Assembly (NCBI RefSeq): GCF_048594095.1 | Contig: NC_132807.1 | Span: forward strand, 14,747,248-14,811,247 | Direction: 5' to 3' | Length of the DNA stretch: 64,000 nucleotides | From: Paramormyrops kingsleyae | Lineage: Eukaryota > Chordata > Actinopteri > Osteoglossiformes > Mormyridae | Shown: positions 25,901 through 36,505 of the stretch, piece after piece | How positions within the stretch are numbered: the first letter of the stretch is position 1 | How the letters are laid out: every line of letters begins with the position of its first letter | Program-made: the position numbers and the translations under genes | Notes under the pieces: generated by a model | Told to the model about the DNA's origin: nothing | Seen by the model: the letters and a program-made list of their open reading frames with translations, nothing else | Database searches by the model: none

Positions 25901-27991
25901 AGAAACCTTCTGGAGCATCTGAGGCTGCTGCAATTCTTTTGTGCTTATTTTCTCTTTTAGTGAGGTTCAGTCTTGATATGAAGAGTCAAATATGCTCATT
26001 TTAGGACTTCTGGAGTCGGAACTTGATTTATCCCTTTTCCCTGTAACCGCAATCCAGTCGACCCACTCCCCTAACCCTTCTCTGAAATGACTCCAAAACC
26101 ACAAAACTACAGAGTATAGGGGCCAATATCATTTAAAATGGCTGGAAATTATATTGGGAATGACAAACGTGCATGCGCTGTTCCCGCCACCACATCCCCC
26201 CCACCCCCCAGAGGCAGTTAAGCTTAGCAGCACGTCTCTTGCTTAGTGGCTGTCATTTTATTTGATGGTAAAATGGCTGCACAAATCCAGCATCTTTGCT
26301 TGTACCCAGTTCCCAGTTCCTCCTCAGTTCAACTTCCTGCCAGCGCACTCGTGGAGGTCAGAGTGCGGTGAGCAGCCACTAAACATGGCCCAGGCCCAGG
26401 CAGCATGTTTGTGGTCGGGAGAATGTGCAATTGCACGTTACAGTGATGTGCCCTTCAAACAAGGCTTCTTCATCCCTGCCCTCAGTGCCAAGCCCACTGT
26501 TATCTTTGAATAGAGTTCAGACAATGGTATTAAGGGTATGTTGGGGATTTCTTTGCTTTTAAAGTAATATCCTATCATTTTATTTTCCGTCTGTGTGCTG
26601 TTGGAGCTAAATGTCAAGATTACTCTCAAGCTTAATGTTTAGAGTTATACTCCAAGGCGCACTATTTTAAAACAAAAATTTATTTTTGTTTGTTGTCTTT
26701 GCAACTTTAAATAGATCTTCAGTCAGTAAATGTACCATTAGACCGGTGTCATCATGAACTGTTTTTGAGACAGTTGGCTGGTCACCATGCTCATCTTAAC
26801 AAGCGTTTGGTTCAGTTTTTTCGTAATGCAATTTGTAGCGCCTCATGTTGTGATCTCTAGGGCTGAGCGAGAGAAGCTGACAGACAGCTCGGTGGCGCTG
26901 GTGATAAGGTTGTAATTCCTTGGGCTTTGGTACATTCTGTCAGCTCTTCTCTGTGCCCATCCTACGCACCTGTCATGGCCACCCCTCGCGGCAGTGATTG
27001 AATGGGCCCTGCGATCAGATTACCCATTTTAATAAAGTCTGCAAATGAGGAGGTGAGAGAGGTCTGCTTGTCAGAAATGCCATAGAGCTCAGCTTCTGCA
27101 GCAGGCTGGCTCTCTGTGGGGTTGATGTGAATTGGGGAACTGTGGTTAGCTTCTTGGATTCACTTATTCTGAGAAATTTGCTAGCGAGAATCGAAAAAAT
27201 GTTTTCCAAAGCTTGTAATACGAGAAACTCATGCAGTGGAAGTAGTGATACTACTCAAACCTGCTGTCACTGACTTCGTAAAACTTTCTAATCTTATTAT
27301 ATAAGTGAGTGTGCCATGCTTTAAAACCTATGGAATGCTAATTCCAATTTTCTCTTAACATTAGTGTAGCCTGGTGACTGATGTAACTTTATTATTTATC
27401 CGGCTGAAGTGGTTGCAGGATAGAGAGGCGCCCATGGTCCTCTATCTGCATTAATGTTCACAAAAATGGCAAGAACTCTTTGTCAGCTTCATGGAACATG
27501 TGCACTGTGGGTCCCCTGAAGCCAGGCTATATGTTGGACTGCCAGTAGTTGAAGCCGGGAATGGGTAATTAATAGGGCCGATCTGAACACGAAGCTGGGC
27601 ATTATGAAGATTTGGCACTGGCATCAGAAGCCGCAGTAAGCAGTCTTGTGCTTGGGTGTGCCATAAACCACAGTGACTGTGGCCGCCAAGGGGTGGGTTC
27701 GGCCGCGTCCATATGGGGCTGATGCTTTCAAGGGAAAGAGGACATAGGACTGGAAAATATTCTCACATTTCCAGGCTCTGGCAGCATAGAGCTTCCATAA
27801 GCAGTGGTTATACTGAGGCTCACATGTGCATCATCAAGCTATGTAAATAACTGCAACTACAGTGTGTTAGGTGCATGATTGAATCAGCAGTAATCCTAGT
27901 TAAAAGTTCTCCCTGAGTTAGTGTTAACTCATGATACATTTGTACTGCAGATATTATGCCCCATCTTGGTACATTTCCTTCGTTTCCATTA
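16961..27991. other. Non-coding intron 1, about 11 kb without a recognised gene
   Basis: Long stretches look like unique sequence. Open frames such as 21415-21786, 22236-22577 (113 codons) and 26262-26513 have no domain and no splice context that would join them to lrp4. An A-run at 21739-21757 follows a G-rich stretch. GC-richer islands near 18430-18620, 21300-21720, 22850-23120, 23590-23790 and 26860-27100 could be conserved non-coding elements, but this cannot be judged without alignment. Confidence 0.4.
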
Positions 27992-28273
27992 CGGGCAGTC
28001 CCTGGGCTAAATGAGATCCATTCGCTAAGTGTGTCTTTAAGTCGAATTTGCAGGCAAATCGGAACAATAATAATGCAGTACATAATAATGGTAATGGTAA
28101 TACTATAATAATAAAAGTAACTTCATATGTTACTGTAGTGTACCTCAAGGTGATGGACTGCTTAAGCCGTACAATGTTTTCATGAGCTTCACAAAGTTTG
28201 TAATAGAATATGCTTTCCAATCGTAAGTACAAGTTGTTCCTCAGTCAAATGTTCTTAATCCAGGGACTGCCTG
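27992..28273. mobile_element. Tigger/pogo-type MITE
   Basis: Terminal inverted repeats CGGGCAGTCCCTGGGCTAA and, at the other end, TTAATCCAGGGACTGCCTG are complementary with few mismatches and flanked by TA on both sides (27990-27991 and 28274-28275). The terminus resembles the CAGGCAGTCCCCGGGTTACG ends of Tigger-like elements. At 282 bp it has no transposase. Confidence 0.85.
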
Positions 28274-28384
28274 TATTTGAATACTTACCAATCCTTGTCG
28301 ATACACAATTCTGGTGTAATTGCGGGGTATATTTTCCGTTACTCTCCTGTCACTTGAAATGCTTGCTATTGTCTGTAGTTCTTT

Positions 28385-30070
28385 ATAAAGTTTCTTGTGT
28401 GATGGAGGCATTTGTGTGCTTCAGTGCTTCACAGAGTTGTGTTCTTTGGAGCTTCAGCTCCTGGTATGCCCTCCCTCGGTGGTCAGCTCTGCCGGGAGAG
28501 GCCAGTCAACAAAGCTCAACAAAGACCCCCAAGAAAAGTCTAAAGCCAACCCAGAGTATTCTGCCCAGAATAGTGTTACTGGGGCCCTCCCCTGGAATGA
28601 GGGCTTGGGGTGGTGTTTGCTGGCGAGTGCATGGTGGTTCGGCCACCCATGTAACCTGGCTGGACTCATCTAAGCTATCTTGTGGGCTCACCACCCATAA
28701 GCTGAAAGGTCTGGTTACGTGCGTTACTATTTGGGCGGCAAGCATGAATGAGGATCGCTGACATTTGAAATTCAAAATGTTACACCTCTGGTGGAAGTAA
28801 TGCATGAGATGGAAATGTATTAGCAAGATGAATGGTCAGTCCAAAGTCATCTGACTTGAGTGCATGTGGGTTGGCAAGTTCGATGAAGAGAGGGCAGAGC
28901 AATCAACTGATGACCACGTTGTGGTGACTTGGATTTGGCGAGTTGGGAGGAGACACAGGTGAGTAGTCAGGGTTTGCTATGGAAGTCTAGATGAAGCTTC
29001 CGGTTGAGATCAATTCACATGGCAACTCCAGAAAAACTGGTCCCATGTGCTGAGTGAAGCCAGGGACATTGAGTCTGTTAAAGGCCTCAATTGCAGCTGC
29101 AAAGAACTGTGACCGAAAAAGTTATGGACCGAGTACCTCTGGACTGACAAAAGTGGGTGGTGGTGCTTATTTTTAAAAAAGGGGACCAGATGGTGTTTGC
29201 AAATTATGGGGGATCACACTTCTCAGTCTCACTGGAAAAGCCACTGCTAGGGTACTGGAATGGGGGCTTTGTCCAGTGGTCAAACCTAGGAGTCAGGAGG
29301 AAAAATGCACTTCTGGTGATTTTCGTGTACAGGATATTAAAGCTGTGGGCTGGGGCTATCAGGGCATGGGGGTACAAGAAGTGACATTCTTCTATTTACT
29401 GCTTGTGTTTTTCTTTTGGCCTCACCTGATCAGGACCTCTATTATTCAGTGCTGAGTGTGAAGCTGTAGGCATGAGAACAATGAGCAAGTTCCAAGACTT
29501 ACAAGAGTGGGTGCTCTGTTAGAAAACAGGGGGAGAGTCTGCTTTAAGTCCAGGAGTTTAAGAACCTCAGGATCTTGTTCATGGGTGACTGTAATAGGAA
29601 CCGTGAGATTAAAGGGTGGAGCGGTTCAGTGGCTGCAGTTTTTCAGGCGCTGAGAAGGTCTGTGGTGGCGACGTGGCAGCTAAGTTTTCGGATGAGACTT
29701 GCAGTACGTTGGTCTTTCTGCATCCTTATCTTCTTCCTTAGTCAGGAGCCTTTGTTAATGATAAAGTTGCAATAACTGGGAGCCGAAGTGTGGTTACTGT
29801 GGTTATCAGACTCTGTTCACTCTGTGATAAGGAGTGGAGTTCAGTGATGTGGAGGGATTCCAAAATAGAGCCACTGCTTCTTTACAGTAACAAAAGTCAG
29901 CTGAGGTGATTTGGGCATCTCATAAGGATGCTACCTGATCAGCTCTGAAGGAAGCTCTTCTGGGTGAATCTCACTGGGTGGAGGCCCCACAGCAGACCCA
30001 GGACCTACTGGAAGTATTACACCTTCCACCTGGTCTGGTTGACTTTCTTGGCAATCTGCAACTGCAGCCT
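28385..30070 (+). mobile_element. Degenerate, collapsed fish LINE (non-LTR retrotransposon)
   Basis: Several blocks follow, in order, a common fish LINE that I recall. They are a 5' block with GGGGTGGTGTTTGCTGGCG, GGTTCGGCCACCCATG and GGGCTCACCACCCAT (28600-28700); a decayed endonuclease start (28760-28800); a reverse-transcriptase segment with LIFKKGD and ANYGGSHFSVSLEKP (29160-29260); a segment like EFKYLGVLFTSEG (29550-29600); and a C-terminal block with GATTTGGGCATCTCATAAGG and ACCCAGGACCTACTGG (29908-30015). Frameshifts, stops and large internal deletions mean nothing functional remains. The clade (Rex or RTE-like) is not certain. Confidence 0.72.
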
Positions 30071-30919
30071 TCTCCATGAGAAGAAGTATGAAGATAAGTG
30101 TTTGTTGTGTCTATAGTAAAAATTTAATTTAAATGGTATCGGATTTTACTTTTTGGGTGGCGTTATGTTCAACAAATGGTAACGCTGTTTTTTCATGAAA
30201 TTTAGAGTATATATGGCTAAAATAACCTGACAGGCACTAGGTTCTTAAGGGATGCCAAATCCTTGCCCAGGTTTTGCCCTACATTTCATTAGTAGCTATC
30301 TATTTTACTTGGCTCCTGTAAGTTCCTTGGTTTCCGCTTCTATTATAAACTTGCACAAGCTTTTGTTTTTGGGCTGTGTCAGGGCACAAGAACCCAGGGC
30401 CCTCCACAGTGTCACTTGGGAGGTCTGCTCCCATTAATAGCCCCCACTTTTAACAACAGTGGTTAGGTGTGACCATGAGCCAGTGGGGAGGTGTCGGGTA
30501 GCTGTGCGAACAGGCCCCCAGCAATCCTCACAAATCACGCAGCTGGAGCCTTCGTTTTGTTTGAAGGCCACTTGGTGTGTTGTGGAGCTCTGGGGGACTC
30601 TGGCCTCCACCTGTGATACACAACTCTGCCTCTATTTTGCCTTTTTTAAGGGTCTGCTCCATTGGTTTCTTGTCATTGTAATAATGCCAAAAATGCTGTG
30701 GACAAAAGACTCCCTTAGTTTATTTTTTAAAGAAAGATTTTTTTTATGGTCAGTGAGTGAATAAATATGTCCTATGTTCATAGGTCTCCCTGTTTTCTCA
30801 GAATATCTTAGTTTGGATGGAAAACACCTGGACAATAGAGAAACTATCAAAACGAGAAATGGGGGCTGTCGGAAATGGCAGCATTGTATTCCTTCGTCAA
30901 CCCAGTCACCTGTTCGGCT
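30071..30919. other. Non-coding intron 1
   Basis: No gene or clear repeat was recognised. Short frames at 30252-30437 and 30459-30764 show no domain. Confidence 0.45.
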
Positions 30920-31190
30920 CCTGTGACATGTAACTCTGAAACTAAACCTATTTGTTTATTGCACATTCCACTTACATGCCAGTTTGCAAATGTTTTCCCC
31001 ACCAATTAGGTTACCTGTATGTCTTAATATGGAGTCCTGGAGGGATCACAAATATTTATTTATTTGCTTGCTTGATTGTTCATTAGTGGCCACAATGTAT
31101 TAAATCGTGCACACGATTTAAACATCCCCATGAAAAACTAAACCAAGCTCATGTAAGGTGCACATTTACCTTTTTTGTGCTCTCAGTTTG
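30920..31190 (+). mobile_element. Internally deleted copy of the 4100-5350 Tc1-like element
   Basis: The left part (AACTCTGAAACTA.., TTGCACATTCCACTT.., CCCCACCAATTA, 30930-31007) aligns with 4160-4236. The right part (CCATGAAAAACTAAACCAAG, then TTTTTTGTGCTCTCAGTTTGCTAT) aligns with about 5280-5350. The transposase region is missing. The deletion joint lies near 31010-31040. Confidence 0.78.
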
Positions 31191-32389
31191 CTATTTCAAG
31201 ATCTTGGATTAATTGTCAATTGAATAAAATGTAACATTTTGGGTTTGTGTTCTTCACTAAAGAAAACGTGATCAAAAGTCAGAAGAAAAGTCAGAGTTAA
31301 GTGGGTGAATACTATGAGTTTTTCTGTAGTAATTTTTTTCATTCACTTAAATCTTTGTAATAATGCATAATGTGTCTCCCAATCAGCTGGGTCTTATTTC
31401 GCTAAACCTGGTACTTTTCCAAGCAGTTTCAACCAATTCCATGGTGAAAATTAGGTGTTAGGGTCATCTAATTCATAATACTGTGGATGGTAATAAGCAA
31501 TATGTTCATACGTATCTGAGCACCTATTTTTCTAATTATGCGTAATATGTCTCCCATTCCAAATGTATTATCCTGTATTTTTCTTTAATGGACAAAAACT
31601 ATACTTTGCAGTCATTTAGTTAGCATTCACATATTTACATATCAGGTTGTGTTTTTATTTTAAGGAATAGGATACACAGCATTACAATGAAGTTTTGCTA
31701 TACATTACATTGCAATAGAAATACACAGCATAAGCCAGAACATCACTGTAGTGTGAAAGCACATCTGTAGTTTTCTTTTCTGTCAGTTTTCACCCTCATC
31801 GTATCACCTAAATGGCAGCTCCTGAGGACCCAAGAATTAAATGACACCCATCTCCCTTTTAGAACCTCATGGTTTTTCCTTACCATGTTGTTGTTTCTGG
31901 TTAACTGAAGACTCATGCCTCTGTCGATCGAACTATCAATCCTCACTAAGATTGCCACTTTTAGATTTTTAGAAATAAGGGAGGTCACCCCACACCTCTC
32001 CAGGTCCATGATGATAAAATTTGCTGGGGGGGGCTGGTGCACTCGATTGCTATGAGACAAATTACGAGACAAATCACATCTCATATTGGTTCAAAACCGA
32101 ACACGGAATCTTAGTTTACAATATGGAGCAGACATCTTGTTGCCACATGCCAAAGAACACCTTAAGAGGTCTTGTGGGATCCATGCTTTGACAAATCACA
32201 GCTATTTTGGTGGCATGAGGCAGACCTATACAATATTAAGCAAGCAGTTTGAATGTTATGCCTGATTACTGTGTATTGAGTATTACTATGTGCAGTATCA
32301 TGAATTAGATGCTCATGATGCCTTATTACCTCCATAGAACTGGTTGAAACTTTGCTTGTAGAAGTGCTGGCTCTACGCAGAAGCAGGAG
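31191..32389. other. Non-coding intron 1 with a short duplicated motif
   Basis: No gene was recognised. The motif TAATGCATAATGTGTCTCCC near 31362 recurs, changed, as TTATGCGTAATATGTCTCCC near 31537, about 175 bp on. Part of this stretch may belong to composite repeat C. Confidence 0.45.
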
Positions 32390-32715
32390 ACACATTCTAC
32401 ATTATTACAAAGATTTTAGCAAATAAATTTACTACCATAAAACCCACTGGCATCTAAGAGGAATGTGCAGTAAATTAATAGGTGTAGTTTCAGTGTTTTG
32501 TGCCACAATTAGCACTCAGAACATTCAGGTAAAAACACATTAATTAGCTTTCACATTTCCAGTTGATCCATCCAGTACTCTTAGAAATATTACAAGTTAG
32601 TGAGTGTGTGACGAGTATGGATTAGATGAGTGGAACAGGTGACTGGGCCGGGCGGGGTATGCATTGCTGTCATTCCGATAGCCCCCTTTCTAGGTTTTTT
32701 AAAAGGTTACTCATA
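32390..32715 (+). repeat. Composite interspersed repeat, copy C (3' module)
   Basis: ATTACAAAGATTTTAGCAAA..TACTACCATAAAACCC at 32401-32445 aligns with 16056-16105 in copy A. CATTCAGGTAAAAACACATT..AGCTTTCACATTTCC..TTGATCCATCCAGTACT at 32522-32580 aligns with both 16783-16840 and 63278-63340. The SINE between these blocks in copies A and B is absent here. Confidence 0.7.
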
Positions 32716-33289
32716 GCACTTACAGAACATTTCATTTTTTTTTCCTTCTGTAAAACCATGTAGGAAGTGTGAACTTACTGGTGATTGCACCATCCAAGGG
32801 GTTATAAACCTAAATCTTATTTCAGGAAAATTTAATTTTAAGCCTTAGGAAATAAGGATAATTCAAAATCATTCCAGCATTCAAAAAAAATGAATGCTGG
32901 AGGTCTTAACATTTGCAGTCTCACTTATAATGTTAGCATGGTCAGAGGAACTGCTTCTGTCTTCCTGTTTGCAAGATAATCACAAAATCCCACTAATCCT
33001 TCAGAATTTTCTTCCTGTTCTGTTACAGGTCCTCTAGTCAGTTTGAATTGGGCTGTACCCCCACCGCAAAGCAAATGTAATATGTTGTGACCTCCTCTGA
33101 CATGATGGGGCACTCTGGAGCTGGCCTGCCAATGGCTATGCTGAGGTCTGACCCCCTCTCCATACGGTTACCTGCCTTTGTGTGACTGTCATATATTTCC
33201 TGTCCCCTTATTCCCCATGGCACTGCCTCATGTATCCCTGTTCTCCAGCCTCTTGCTCTGTAAAGTGATATGAATAACAGAAAGCCATG

Positions 33290-33480
33290 AATTAGGACGC
33301 TATGCATAAAATCAGAAGGTTGCTCTTTCAAGTCCCATGGCTGGCAGAACGTTTTCGCTGTCGGGCCCTTAGCAAGGCACTTAAGCCCCCAACTGCTCCA
33401 GAAACTGAGTGACCCTGCTCTCTCAGTTGTATGTCTCTTTGGATAAGAGTGTCTGCTAAATAAATAAAAGTAAATGTTTT
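33290..33480 (+). repeat. tRNA-derived fish SINE
   Basis: The body has AAGGTTGCTCTTTCAAGTCC (decayed B box), CGCTGTCGGGCCCTTAGC, AAGGCACTTAAGCCCCCAAC and the fish-type tail CTTTGGATAAGAGTGTCTGC followed by TAAATAAATAAAAGTAAATG. The A-box region is degenerate. The + orientation is given by the tail. Confidence 0.75.
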
Positions 33481-36358
33481 GTAATGCAAATGTTTGTAAC
33501 TGAAAAAGTAGGTGGGCATTGGGGTGCCTGTTGGGTGGAAGGGGAAGCAGTCATTCACAGAAACTTTCATGAGTTTGCCGACAAGGAGAAATGCAAATTC
33601 GCTAAGGAGAGGATGGGAGCGCTTTGATCTGCTGACAGCTGTCAAAGCAACGGAAGACATTACCTCTGAGACAGTGTTGTGTGGACATATGTGAAAAATT
33701 GTCTGTAATGGCAGGTAGCTCTCAATAAGCCTTGCTGGTATAGACATGTGACAGGGCTTTGGAGAAGGGCAACATACATTTGATATTCCATATTTTATTA
33801 TGCTACCCTGAACTGCCAGCGTCTCCTGTTTTTGAGCCCATGTTGTGCAGTTTGAACCTCTATCCATAGCAGTACATTTACTGAGAGCAAGTCGTGTTGT
33901 CTCTTATCATTCAGTTATTTTAGCTCAGTGTTTGTGATCGAGCAGTGCTGTTCCCGGAGAAGACGTAACTTTGCTCTCTGTCCCAATGATTAATCCTAGC
34001 CTTTAATGGTTGTATGACAAATGCAGTTTGCTTTTATGTGGTTCAGCTTGACATAACTGAATGGTGATCTAAGAAAAGGGCTTTAATTTTGTATTGCGAA
34101 AAGCCACATTTACACCAGTTGTTTTAGCCAAACCTCTAATATGGTACAAAGATTGGCTTTGCATGCAGCAAGACTGCATGCCCTTTGGCAACAGTTTTTA
34201 ATGTACACCCTTGGTTTCTAAAAGACCCATTCTGGTTGAGTTTCCCAGTCTTAAGCTTACTGCAAATCCAGAAATGTTCTTAACAGAATTACTGTCGTAG
34301 TCATGGTTTTCTCCTAAAAAGTGTTTTATTTATATTCCCACTCTCTCCTAATCTGTAATATTTGATGCCAGTAAGAATCGAGGAGGATGTAAAATGGCCA
34401 GAAAACCACCCCGAGGGTTACAGACAACGCTATGAAAGGAACTGGCCCAGTTTCTAAGGAGAACTGAGACATTGCTGGGTCTGCTTATAGAGAGGACCTC
34501 AGCAGGGAGAGCAGAGAGAATTCTTTAGTGGAGAACATTCCCTTTGTCATGGCTGAAGCTATGGTGAGCAGAAGGGAAGAGAGGGGGAAGGCGACGGCAA
34601 ATGAAGAAAAGTGGTAACGGCTGGAAAAAAGAGGCCATTAATTTTGTGAAGCTGGAGTGTTTTGAAGGTTTTTCTTTTTTAAGCCAGGCCCTCCTGGGCT
34701 GAGTGATGCCTTTGTGTGGAGTCCAGAAATCCAGGCCTTTTCACCACAGGCAGCCTCCAGCCTGCGTGGAGCTTCTCAACAAGTCCCTCAAACCGAGCCA
34801 CTGATTAATTGGCAAAAACTGGCTCCTTTTGCACTGCGTGTAACAGACACGATTTCCTTCCCCTCCTGAGTTTGAAGATTCTGTATAAGGTCTTCATTAT
34901 CCTGGCTGCATATAAAATGCATGATAACAGTCCATATGCACACAAGTCATATATACAGACAACCAAAAATTCATCATGAGGGAAAGCTGGTAGAAGAAAT
35001 AATAAAACCAAATTTAAAAAAGCGCTGCTGGGCCTCAAAACAGACACCACTGTTGACTCTACTGGTCAAAGTCACACATTCTCTGTTTATTGGACAACTG
35101 GTTACAAATCTTACGTTTTCGAGCCACTTATACTGGTGTGTTCCAGTCATATGTATGCGTACACTATTTTCATATTAAAACTAATAGCTATATAATTTTT
35201 GCCTGTCTTAGTAATTTGTGCTTCTTGTGGTAATCAGATGGAGGAGAAACAGTTTGGGAAAAACTGGGAGAAGCAGGGTTATTGCACAGTGGTTGCATCT
35301 GGAATCTACCACAACTGCATCAATGCATTGTTCAAATCTAACATAGGAAAATACTACTTAAACCCATATTTCAGTAGCCCTTAGTGTATTTCAGAAGTTT
35401 TGTTTTCTGCAGGGAAAAAAATATAATTGTATAGTTAAATGTCTTACGGTATAAGAAGGTTTATTATTATTATTATTATTATTACAGAACCACCAGAGTA
35501 TCTAAAGGGAAAATGTGTAAACTCAAGATGGCAGGAAGACAAAGCTGTATGAGGAAAAAAAACACACATAACACATGCAGATACAGCTGCAGAAGCAGAG
35601 AGCAGAAACAAGCTGATTTCCTGCTTAGTTGCGGAAATCATATTTTTGTCAGCATTTTTCTTTAAAGCTTGATTATCTGTATTGGCCATTTTTGAAGAGA
35701 AGGCATTTTGGTCTTCTGTTGCCTTTTTCCTTTGATGTTAAGGTAAAGGGGAAAAAAATCTTTCTTTAGAGTGACAGTAGGTTGCTGCTAGAGCTGTCTG
35801 TCATACTGTAGCACATTCTTTAATTTGTCGTATAGGGGAGAGAGGAGCCTTTCAATGGTTGGCTTCAAGTGCAGTGTTGTTGAACTTTGTCCAGAATGTA
35901 AACAGCCAGTACACAGCTTATTGTTCTCTGTCAGGGGTCAGCTGTAAATTAGGAAGCGGGACTTCAGAAACAAATAAACCTTACTGCTTTTCTCCGTCCT
36001 GGGCAGTATACAGACTTGTTTTCTTCTCATGTTATTGTTTCATCAAGGAACCCCCCTTGGAGAAATCCCAAGGATGTATGTTTGCTCTTTGTTCATATGA
36101 AATTTTTAGGAAAGGCTTGGCCCTGTCTTTTCATCGCCAGCAAACGCAGCAGTGGGACAGCAGTGGAAAGGAATGCACTGTCTCCATGGGCAGTTGCCAT
36201 GGGAGGCGTGTTTTATAGCCTGGGTGTTGGGGAAAACACTCTAACAAGTACCCCAGGAAAAACATCAATTTCATCGTAAAACACAGGATGCCTGGTCTCA
36301 AGACAGGCCACCTTTTCCGTGTCTGTTTTATTGAAATTATGCACTTCTTCTCTTACAG
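33481..36358. other. Non-coding end of intron 1 before LDLa1 exon
   Basis: No gene was recognised. An ATT microsatellite lies at 35460-35484. Relatively complex sequence at 34380-34800 and 35850-36300 has no coding signature. The last 40 bases are pyrimidine-rich and end in the TTACAG acceptor of the LDLa1 exon. Confidence 0.45.
35460..35484. repeat. (ATT)n microsatellite
   Basis: Eight consecutive TTA/ATT units. Confidence 0.95.
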
Positions 36359-36505
36359 GTGTGGCTGGCAGCACTGGGTGCTCTTGTGGGCGGAACCACT
36401 TCACTTGTGCAGTGAGTGCCTTTGGGGAGTGTACCTGCATCCCAGCACAGTGGCAGTGCGACGGGGACAATGACTGTGGGGATCACAGTGATGAGGATGG
36501 CTGCA
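36359..36505 (+). CDS. lrp4: lrp4 exon encoding LDL-receptor class A repeat 1 (probable exon 2)
   Basis: This 147-bp exon encodes the first ligand-binding repeat of LRP4, an extracellular module that folds around a calcium ion. It follows a pyrimidine-rich acceptor ending in TTACAG and stops at a GTAAGT donor; both ends are phase 1. The translation contains CSCGRNHFTCAVSAFGECTC, then IPAQWQCDGDNDCGDHSDE, almost the same as vertebrate LRP4 repeat 1. That repeat is unusual among LDLa modules because it has eight cysteines rather than six, and all eight are present. The tryptophan and the acidic DxxxDxxDE calcium cage are intact. In known LRP4 genes the preceding exon carries only the signal peptide and ends in phase 1, which fits this acceptor; that exon was not found here. 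LRP1, LRP2 and LRP8 first repeats do not have this cysteine pattern. Confidence 0.96.

Noticed and set aside
28210..28761. 183-codon + frame
   Set aside because: It spans the end of a Tigger-type MITE and the 5' block of a decayed LINE, so it is a composite of repeats.
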